Source of the DNA: Megalopta genalis
Lineage: Eukaryota > Arthropoda > Insecta > Hymenoptera > Halictidae
NCBI RefSeq assembly: GCF_051020955.1
Contig: NW_027476156.1
Coordinates: forward strand, 558,001-622,000
Direction of reading: 5' to 3'
DNA length: 64,000 nt
Shown: one piece after another, positions 53,785 through 63,585 of the stretch
Numbering within the stretch: position 1 is the first letter of the stretch
How the letters are laid out: each line of letters begins with the position of its first letter
The notes under the pieces: generated by a model
The model's database searches: none
Told to the model about the DNA's origin: nothing
Seen by the model: the letters and a program-made list of their open reading frames with translations, nothing else
Program-made: the position numbers and the translations under genes

Positions 53785-54744
53785 GTTTAGCTTCAAATAC
53801 TTGTGATATACATGATTTAGCTTCAACAGCATGCGAAACAAACGTGTTAGCTTCAAATCCATGCGAAATACATAATTTAACTTCAATTCAATACGAAGTA
53901 GAAGGCTTATCATCGAATCCATGCGAAACAAATGGTTCAGCTTCAAATACTTGTGATGAACATGATCTATCTTCAACTGCATGCGAATCAATTGGTTTAG
54001 CACCAAATACTTGTGATGTACATGATTTTGCTTCAAATGCAGGCGAAACGAACGAGTAAGCTTCAAATCCATGCGAAACACATGATTTAGATTCAAATCA
54101 ATGCGAAGTAGAAGGCTTAGCTTCAAATCCAGCGAAACGAATGATTTAGCTTCAAATACATGCGAATATCACTGATATAGCTTCAACTGCATGCAAAACC
54201 AACGAGTTTGCTTCAAATCCAAGCGAAACACATGATTGAGATTCAAATCAAAGCGAAGTAGAAGGCTTAGCTTCAAATCCGGGGAAACGAATGATTTAGC
54301 TTCAAATACTTGCGAATATCACTGATATAGCTTCAAATGCAGGTGAATCAAACGTGTTAGCATTAAATCCATGCGAAACACATGATTTAGCATCAAATCA
54401 ATGCGAAGTAGAAGGCTTACCTTCGAATCCACACGAAACAGATGGTTTCGCTTCAAATACTTGTGATGTACATGATTTAGCTTCAACTGCATGCGAAATA
54501 AACGAGTTAGCTCCAAATCCAAGCGAGACATATGATTTCGCTTCAAATCAATGCGAAGTAGAAGGCTGATCTCCGAATCCACACGAAACAGATTGTTTAG
54601 ATTCAAAAACGTGTGATATACATGATTTAGTTTCAACTGCATGCGAAACAAACGAGTTAGCTTCCAATGCAAGCGAAACACACGATTTAGCTTCAAATCA
54701 ATGCGAAGTAGAAGGCTGATCTTCGAATCCACACGAAACAGATG
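53785..54744. repeat. 960-bp segment also present 7.2 kb downstream
   Basis: This segment matches 61017-61975 at an offset of 7,232 bp, dropping to 7,231 after one base is lost at about 61712 (TTTAGCTTCAACT to TTTAGTTCAACT). One substitution was noticed, C54693 against T61924. The segment is 32 subunits long. The downstream version sits inside the 1,409-bp repeat. Its base loss is missing here, so this copy keeps the ancestral state at that site. Confidence 0.88.
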
Positions 54745-55624
54745 ATTTAATTTCAAATAGTTGTGATGTACTTGATTTAGCTTCAACTGCATGCGAAACA
54801 AACGCGTTAGCTTCAAGTTCAAGCGAAACACATGATTTAGATTTAATTCAATGCGAAGTAGATGGCTTATCATCAAATCCATGCGAATCAAACGGGTTAG
54901 CTTCAAACACTTGTGATATACATGATTTAGCTTCAACTGCATGCAAAACAAACGAGTAAGCTTCAAATCCATGCGAAACACATGATTTAGCTTCAAATCA
55001 ATGCGATGCAGAAGTCTGATCTTCGAATCCATGCGGAAACAAATGGTTTAGCTTCAAATAATTGTGATATACATGGTTTAGCCTCAAATGCAGGCGAAAT
55101 GAATGAGTTAGCTTCAAATACAAGCGAAACACATGATTCTGCCTCAAATCAATGCGAAATAGAAGGCTTAGCTTCAAATCCATGCGAAACAAAAAGTTAA
55201 GATTGTAATACTTGTGACATACATGATTTAGATTCAAATGCATGCGAAACTAACGAGTTAGTTTCAAATACAAGCGAAACACACGATTCCGCTTCAAATC
55301 AGTGCGAAGCAGAAGTCTGATCTTCGAATCCATGCGGAAACAAATGGTTTAGCTTCAAATAATTGTGATATACATGCTTTAGCCTCACATGCAGGCGAAA
55401 TGAATGAGTTAGCTTCAAATACAAGCGAAACACATGATTCAGCTTCAAATCAATACGAAGTAGAAGGCTTTGCTTCAAATCCATGCGAAACAAAAGGTTC
55501 AGCTTCAAATACTTGTGATATACATGATTTAGTTTCAACTGCATGCGAAACAAACGAGTTAGCTTTAGATCCAAGCGAAACACATGATTTAGAATCAAAT
55601 CAATGCGAAGTAGAAGACTTAGCT

Positions 55625-56737
55625 TCAAATACATGAGAAACATATGGTTAGCTTCAAATCAATTGGAAGTAGAAGGCTTAGCTTCAAATCCATGCGAAAC
55701 ACATGATTTAGCTTCAAATCAATGCGAAGCAGAAGTCTGATCTCCGAATCCATGCGAAACAAATGGTTTAGCTTCAAATACTTGTGATATACATGATTTA
55801 GCTTCAAATGCAGGCGAAACGAACGAGCTAGCTTCGAATCCATGCGAAACACATGATTTAGCTGCAAATCAATGCGAAGTAGAAGGCTTTGCTTCAAATC
55901 CATGCGAAACAAAAGGTTCAGTTTCAAATACTTGTGATGAACATGATTTAGCTTCAACTGCATGTGAAACAAACGAGTTAGCTTCAAATACAAGCGAAGA
56001 AGAAGACTTAGTTTCAAATCCATGCGAAACGAATAGTTTAGCTCCAAATACTTGTGATATACATGATTTAGCTTCAAATGCAGGCGAATCAAACGAGTTA
56101 GCTTTAAATCCATGCGAAACACATGATTTAGCATCAAATCAATGCGAAGTAGAAGGCTTACCTTCGAATCCACACGAAACAGATGGTTTCGCTTCAAATA
56201 CTTGTGATATACATGATTTATATTCAACTGCATGCGACACAAACGAGTTAGCTTCAAATACAAGCGAAACACATGATTCAGCTTCAAATCAATACGAAGT
56301 AGAAGGCTTAGCTTCAAATCCATGCGAAACAAAAGGTTCAGCTTCAAATACTTGTTATATACATGATTTAGCTTCAGTTGCATGCGAAACAAACGAGTTA
56401 GCTTCAAATCCATACGGAACACATGATTTAGCTGCAAATCAATGCAAAGTAGAATGCTTAGCTTCAAATCCTTGCGGATTAAATGGTTTAGCTTCAAATC
56501 CATGCGAAACACATGACTTACCCTCAAATCAATTCGAAGTAGAATGCTTAGCTTCAAATCCATGCGAAACAAATGGTTTAGCTTCAAATACTTGTGATAT
56601 GCGTGATTTATCTTCAACTGCATGCTAAACAAACGAGTTAGATTCACACCCAATTGAAACACATGATTTAACTTCAAATGAATGCGAAGAAGAAGGTTTA
56701 GCTTCAAATCAATGCGAATCAAATGGTTTAGGTTCAA
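55625..56737 (-). other. 370-codon stop-free frame in the older part of the array
   Basis: This is the longest - strand stretch in the diverged region. It has the same Leu/Lys-rich decapeptides but more residue variation. The frame opens at a TTG after an upstream stop, with no obvious start context. Further - strand stretches in the same decapeptide style follow at 58347-59258 (303 codons), 59259-60128 (289) and 60129-60578 (149). They are separated by single stops or indels, so the frame is not continuous. Interpretation as a pseudogene of a repeat protein is possible but unsupported by any flanking unique exon. Confidence 0.12.
55831..55980 (+). repeat. Well-preserved example of the 150-bp HOR (subunits A-B-C-D-E)
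   Basis: This stretch holds one complete HOR in exact register, with A at 55831, B at 55861, C at 55891, D at 55921 and E at 55951. It shows few changes from consensus. The + frame reads through without a stop as five decapeptides: ASNPCETHDL, AANQCEVEGF, ASNPCETKGS, VSNTCDEHDL and ASTACETNEL. It serves as a reference for phase. It lies in the older right-hand part of the array, where the canonical order is cleanest. Confidence 0.9.
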
Positions 56738-56912
56738 ATACTTGTGACATACATGATTTGGCTTCTACAGCATGCGAAACAATCGAGATAGCTTCAAATC
56801 CAAAGGAATCACATGATCCAGTTTGAAATCATTGCAACACAGAAGGCTTAGCTTCAAATCCATGCGAAAGAAATGGTTTAGCTTCGAATACTTATGATAT
56901 ACATGATATAGA

Positions 56913-57623
56913 TTCAACCGCATGCGAAACAAACGATTTAGGTTCTAATCCATGCGAAACAAATCATTTAGCTTCAAATACTTGTGATATACACGATTTA
57001 GCTTCAACAGCATGAGAAAGAAACGACGAAGCTTCAATTCCAAAGGAATCACATGATTCAGATTCAAATCAATGCGACGTAGAAGGCTTATCTTCAAATC
57101 CATGCGAATCAAATGGTTTAGCTTCAAATACTTGTGATATACATGATTTATCTTCAACTGCGTGCGAATCAAACGAGTTTGCTTCAAATACAAGCGAAAC
57201 ACATGATTCTGCTTCAAATCAATGCGACGTAGAAGGCTTAGATTCAAATCCATGCGGATCAAATGGTTTAGCTTCAAATCCATGCGAAACACATGACTTA
57301 CCCTCAAATCAATGCGAAGTAGAATGCTTAGCTTCAAATCCATGCGGATCAAATGGTTTAGCTTCAAATACTTGTGATATACATGATTTATCTTCAACCG
57401 CATGCGAAACAAACGATTTAGGTTCTAATCCATGCGAAACAAATCATTTAGCTTCAAATACTTGTGATATACACGATTTAGCTTCAACAGCATGAGAAAG
57501 AAACGACGAAGCTTCAATTCCAAAGGAATCACATGATTCAGATTCAAATCAATGCGACGTAGAAGGCTTATCTTCAAATCCATGCGAATCAAATGGTTTA
57601 GCTTCAAATACTTGTGATATACA
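56913..57623. repeat. 480-bp direct repeat (16 subunits)
   Basis: Bases 56913-57143 and 57393-57623 are the same in every line compared. They include the unusual GAGAAAGAAACGACGAAGC and CAAAGGAATCACATGATTC variants. The 480-bp period is 16 subunits but not a whole number of 150-bp HORs. Exchange here therefore paired similar single subunits rather than whole HORs. Confidence 0.85.
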
Positions 57624-60598
57624 CGATTTAGCTTCAAATGCAGGCGAAACAAACGAGTTAGCTTCTAATCCATGCGAAACACATGATTTAGTTTCAGATC
57701 AATGCGAAGCAGAATGCTTAGTTTCAAATCCAAGCGAAACGAATGATTGAGCTTCAAATACTTGTCAATATATGTGATATAGCTCCGACGGCAGGCGAAA
57801 CAATCGAGTTAGATTGACATCCATGCGAAAGACATGATTTAGCTTCAAATAAATGCGAAGTAGACGCCATAGCTTCAAATCAAAGCGAAATAAATGGTTT
57901 AGCATCAAATACTTGTGATATACATGATTAAGCTTCAACTGCATGTGAAACAAACGAGTTAGCTTCAAATCCATGCGGAACACATGATTTAGCTTCTAAT
58001 CAATGCGAAGAAGAAGGCTTAGCTTCAAATCCATGCGAAACAAATCATTTAGCTTCAAATACTTGTGATATACACGATTTAGCTTCAAATGCAGGCAAAA
58101 CAAACGAGTTAGCTTCCAATCCATGCGAAACACATGATTTAGCTTCAAATCAATGCGAAGTAGGAGACTTATCTTCGAATCCATGCGAAACAAATCATTT
58201 AGCTTCAAATACTTGTGATATACACGATTTAGCTTCAAATGCAGGCGAAACAAACGTGTTAGCTTCAAATCCTTGCGAAACACATGATTTAGCTTCAAAT
58301 TCACTCGAAACACATGGTTTAGCTTAATATTCATGTGAAACAAATGTTACAGCTTGAAATACTTGTGATATACATGATTTAGCTTGAACATCATGTGAAA
58401 CAAATATGTTAGCTTCAAATTCAAGCGAAACACATAATTCAGCATCAAATCAATGCGAAGTAGAAGGCTTAGTTTCAAATCCACGCGAAACAAATGGTTT
58501 AGCTTCAAATACTTGTGATATAGATGATTTAGTTGCAACTGCATGCTAAACAAACGAGTTAGCTTCAAATCCATGCGGAACACGTGATTTAGCTTCAAAT
58601 CAATGCGAAGGTGAAGGCTTAGCGTCGAATCCATGCGAAACAAATGGTTTAGCTTCAAATACCTGTGATATACAAGATTTGGCTTCAACTGCGTGCTAAA
58701 CACGCGAGTTAGCTTCACACCCAAGGGAAACACATGATTTAACTTCAAATGAATGCGAAGTAGAAGCCTTAGCTTCAAATCAATGCGAAACAAATCATTT
58801 AGCTTCAAATACTTGTGATATACACGATTTAGCTTCAAATGCAGGCAAAACAAACGCGTTAGCTTCGAATCCATGCGAAATACATGATTTACCTTCAAAT
58901 CAATGCGAAGTAGAAGGCTTATCTTCAAATCCATTCGAATCAAATGGTTTAACTTCAAATACTTGTGATATACATGATTTATCTTCAACTGCGTGCGAAT
59001 CAAACCAGTTAGCTTCAAATACAAGCGAAACACATGATTCTTCTTCAAATCAATGCGACGTAGAAGGCTTAGCTTCAAATCCATGCGAATCAAATGGTTT
59101 AGCTTCAAATCCATGCGAAACACATGGGTTACCCTCAAATCAATGCGAAGTAGAATGCTTAGCTTCAAATCCATGCGGATCAAATGGTTTAGCTTCAAAT
59201 ACTTGTGATATACATGATTTATCTTAAACTGCGTGCGAAACAAACGAGTTAACTTCAATTACAAGCGAAACACATTATTCAGCTTCAAATCAATTCGAAG
59301 TAGAAGGCTTATCTTCAAATCCATGCGAAACAAATGGTTTAGCTTCGAATACTTGCGATATACATGATATAGCTTCAACAGCATGCGAAACAAACGAGTT
59401 AGCTTGACATCCATGCGAAACACATGATATAGCTTCAAATCAATGCGAAGTAGAAGGCTTAGTTTCAAATCCAAACGAAACACATGATTTAGCTTCAAAT
59501 ACCTGTGATATACATGATTTAGCTTCAACTGCATGCGAAAAAATCGAGTTAGCTTCAAATCCAAGCGAAACACATGATTTAGCCTCAAATCAATGTGACG
59601 TAAAAGGCATAGCTTCAAATCCGTGCGAATCAAAAGTTTTAGCTTCAAATACTTGTGATATACATGATTTAGCTTCAACTGCATGCGAATTAAACGAGTT
59701 AGCTTCAAATCCATGCGAAATACATGATTCAGCTTCAAATCAATGCGAAGTAGAAGGCTTAGTTTCAAATCCACGCGAAACAAATGGTTTAGCTTCAAAT
59801 ACTTGTGATGTACATGATTTAGCTGCAACTGCATGCGAATCAAACGATTTAGCTTCAAATACAAGCGAAACACATGATTCAGCTTCAAATCAATACGAAG
59901 TAGAAGGCTTAGCTTCAAATCCATGCGAAACAAAAGGTTCAGCTTCAAATACTTGTTATATACATGATTTAGCTTCAATTGCATGCGAAACAAACGAGTT
60001 AGCTTCAAATCCATACGGAACACATGATTTAGCTGCAAATCTATGCGAAGCAGAAGGCTGATCTTCGAATCCATGCGAAACAAATGGTTTAGCTTCAAAT
60101 ACTTGTGATTTACATGATTTAACTTCAACTACATGTGATACAAACGAGTTAGCTTAAAATCCAAGCGGAACACATGATTTAGCTTCAAATCAATGCGACG
60201 TAGAAGGCTTAGATTCAAATCCTTGCGGATTAAATGGTTTAGCTTCAAATCCATGCGAAACACATGACTTACCCTCAAATCAATGCGAAGTAGAATGCTT
60301 AGCTTCAAATCCATGCGAAACAAATGGTTTAGCGTCAAATACTTGTGATATGCGTGATTTTGATTCAACAGCATGCGAAACAAACGAGTTAGCTTCAAAT
60401 ACATGCTAATCAAATGGTTTAGCTTCAAATACTTGTGATATATATGATTTATCTTCAACTGCATGCTAAACAAACGAGTTAGCTTCACACCCAATTGAAA
60501 CACATGATTTAACTTTAAATGAATGCGAAGAAGAAGGTTCAGCTTCAAATCAATGCGAATCAAATGGTTTAGGTTCAAATACTTGTGACATACATGAT

Positions 60599-60991
60599 TT
60601 GGATTCTACAGCATGCGAAACAATCGAGATAGCTTCAAATCCAAGCGAAACTCATGATTTAGCTTCAATTCAATGCGAACTAGAGTGCTTACCTTCAAAT
60701 CCATGCGAATCAAATGGTTCAGCTTTAAATACTCGTGATATACATGAGCTAGATTCAACTGCATGCAAAACAAACGAGTTGGCTTCAAATCCATGCGAAC
60801 CACATAATTTAGCTTCAAATCAATGCGAAGTAGAAGGCTTAGCATTAAATCCATGCGACACAAATAATCTAGTTTCAAATACTTGTGAAATACATGATTT
60901 AGCTTCAACTGCATGCGAAACAATCGAGTTAGCTTCAAATTCATACGAAACACATGATTTAGTTTCAAATCAATGCGAAGTAGAAGACTGA
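60599..60991 (+). other. 130-codon + strand frame of Cys-containing decapeptides
   Basis: This is the longest + strand stop-free stretch. It reads about 13 decapeptides of the form A-S-N-x-C-E-x-x-x-L, with Cys at every tenth residue and Asp/Glu near the end of each, for example ASNPCEPHNL, ASNQCEVEGL and VSNTCEIHDL. The predicted peptide is acidic and would have regularly spaced cysteines, unlike the basic - strand frame. It ends at a TGA in the B-C junction (GAC-TGA-TCT). A second good stretch lies at 53397-53759 (120 codons). I recognise no protein family. Confidence 0.12.
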
Positions 60992-62176
60992 TCTTTGAAT
61001 CCATGCGAAACAAATGGTTTAGCTTCAAATACTTGTGATATACATGATTTAGCTTCAACAGCATGCGAAACAAACGTGTTAGCTTCAAATCCATGCGAAA
61101 TACATAATTTAACTTCAATTCAATACGAAGTAGAAGGCTTATCATCGAATCCATGCGAAACAAATGGTTCAGCTTCAAATACTTGTGATGAACATGATCT
61201 ATCTTCAACTGCATGCGAATCAATTGGTTTAGCACCAAATACTTGTGATGTACATGATTTTGCTTCAAATGCAGGCGAAACGAACGAGTAAGCTTCAAAT
61301 CCATGCGAAACACATGATTTAGATTCAAATCAATGCGAAGTAGAAGGCTTAGCTTCAAATCCAGCGAAACGAATGATTTAGCTTCAAATACATGCGAATA
61401 TCACTGATATAGCTTCAACTGCATGCAAAACCAACGAGTTTGCTTCAAATCCAAGCGAAACACATGATTGAGATTCAAATCAAAGCGAAGTAGAAGGCTT
61501 AGCTTCAAATCCGGGGAAACGAATGATTTAGCTTCAAATACTTGCGAATATCACTGATATAGCTTCAAATGCAGGTGAATCAAACGTGTTAGCATTAAAT
61601 CCATGCGAAACACATGATTTAGCATCAAATCAATGCGAAGTAGAAGGCTTACCTTCGAATCCACACGAAACAGATGGTTTCGCTTCAAATACTTGTGATG
61701 TACATGATTTAGTTCAACTGCATGCGAAATAAACGAGTTAGCTCCAAATCCAAGCGAGACATATGATTTCGCTTCAAATCAATGCGAAGTAGAAGGCTGA
61801 TCTCCGAATCCACACGAAACAGATTGTTTAGATTCAAAAACGTGTGATATACATGATTTAGTTTCAACTGCATGCGAAACAAACGAGTTAGCTTCCAATG
61901 CAAGCGAAACACATGATTTAGCTTCAAATCAATGCGAAGTAGAAGGCTGATCTTCGAATCCACACGAAACAGATGGTTTCGCTTCAAATACTTGTGATGT
62001 ACATGATTTAGCTTCAACTGCATGCGAAATAAACGAGTTAGCTCCAAATCCAAGCGAGACATATGATTTCGCTTCAAATCAATGCGAAGTAGAAGGCTGA
62101 TCTCCGAATCCACACGAAACAGATTGTTTAGATTCAAAAACGTGTGATATACATGATTTAGTTTCAACTGCATGCG
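60768..62176. repeat. 1,409-bp tandem repeat, unit 1
   Basis: The sequence recurs at +1,409 (62177) and again at +2,818 (63586, cut by the window edge). The left boundary is A60767 against G62176. The period is one base short of 47 subunits, and the missing base near 61712 recurs near 63121, explaining the odd length. A substitution at about 60844 (AGCATTAAAT against AGCTTTAAAT at 62253) separates units. A 300-bp doubling inside the unit (61741 recurs at 62041) is kept in every unit. Confidence 0.92.
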
Positions 62177-62767
62177 AAACAAACGAGTTGGCTTCAAATC
62201 CATGCGAACCACATAATTTAGCTTCAAATCAATGCGAAGTAGAAGGCTTAGCTTTAAATCCATGCGACACAAATAATCTAGTTTCAAATACTTGTGAAAT
62301 ACATGATTTAGCTTCAACTGCATGCGAAACAATCGAGTTAGCTTCAAATTCATACGAAACACATGATTTAGTTTCAAATCAATGCGAAGTAGAAGACTGA
62401 TCTTTGAATCCATGCGAAACAAATGGTTTAGCTTCAAATACTTGTGATATACATGATTTAGCTTCAACAGCATGCGAAACAAACGTGTTAGCTTCAAATC
62501 CATGCGAAATACATAATTTAACTTCAATTCAATACGAAGTAGAAGGCTTATCATCGAATCCATGCGAAACAAATGGTTCAGCTTCAAATACTTGTGATGA
62601 ACATGATCTATCTTCAACTGCATGCGAATCAATTGGTTTAGCACCAAATACTTGTGATGTACATGATTTTGCTTCAAATGCAGGCGAAACGAACGAGTAA
62701 GCTTCAAATCCATGCGAAACACATGATTTAGATTCAAATCAATGCGAAGTAGAAGGCTTAGCTTCAA
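61709..62767 (-). other. 352-codon stop-free frame in the 1,409-bp repeat
   Basis: The frame spans most of one 1,409-bp unit and ends at the one-base loss near 61712. A second copy at 63118-63996 is open to the window edge. It has the same composition as the other - strand frames. Each 1,409-bp unit necessarily shifts frame, because 1,409 is not a multiple of three, so a protein running through several units is impossible in one frame. Confidence 0.1.
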
Positions 62768-63585
62768 ATCCAGCGAAACGAATGATTTAGCTTCAAATAC
62801 ATGCGAATATCACTGATATAGCTTCAACTGCATGCAAAACCAACGAGTTTGCTTCAAATCCAAGCGAAACACATGATTGAGATTCAAATCAAAGCGAAGT
62901 AGAAGGCTTAGCTTCAAATCCGGGGAAACGAATGATTTAGCTTCAAATACTTGCGAATATCACTGATATAGCTTCAAATGCAGGTGAATCAAACGTGTTA
63001 GCATTAAATCCATGCGAAACACATGATTTAGCATCAAATCAATGCGAAGTAGAAGGCTTACCTTCGAATCCACACGAAACAGATGGTTTCGCTTCAAATA
63101 CTTGTGATGTACATGATTTAGTTCAACTGCATGCGAAATAAACGAGTTAGCTCCAAATCCAAGCGAGACATATGATTTCGCTTCAAATCAATGCGAAGTA
63201 GAAGGCTGATCTCCGAATCCACACGAAACAGATTGTTTAGATTCAAAAACGTGTGATATACATGATTTAGTTTCAACTGCATGCGAAACAAACGAGTTAG
63301 CTTCCAATGCAAGCGAAACACATGATTTAGCTTCAAATCAATGCGAAGTAGAAGGCTGATCTTCGAATCCACACGAAACAGATGGTTTCGCTTCAAATAC
63401 TTGTGATGTACATGATTTAGCTTCAACTGCATGCGAAATAAACGAGTTAGCTCCAAATCCAAGCGAGACATATGATTTCGCTTCAAATCAATGCGAAGTA
63501 GAAGGCTGATCTCCGAATCCACACGAAACAGATTGTTTAGATTCAAAAACGTGTGATATACATGATTTAGTTTCAACTGCATGCG
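62177..63585. repeat. 1,409-bp tandem repeat, unit 2
   Basis: This direct repeat of 60768-62176 has the same one-base loss, now near 63121, and the same internal 300-bp doubling. Every line I compared agrees apart from the single substitution described for unit 1. Confidence 0.92.

Larger units (their letters stand above)
50222..60767. repeat. Diverged, older-looking part of the array
   Basis: The subunit order is still A-B-C-D-E, but HORs differ at many scattered positions and long near-identical copies are scarce. The + frame is better preserved here than on the left, because the fixed stops GGC-TGA, GAT-TAA and TTT-TGA are rarer. A variant pair recurs near 50.89, 51.37, 54.13 and 54.28 kb: AATCCAGCGAAACG (one base lost) followed by GCGAATATCACTGATATAGC (one base gained). 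A 231-bp stretch at 56913-57143 recurs at 57393-57623. About 56.46-56.80 kb is related to about 60.21-60.64 kb. No non-repeat DNA is seen. Confidence 0.85.
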
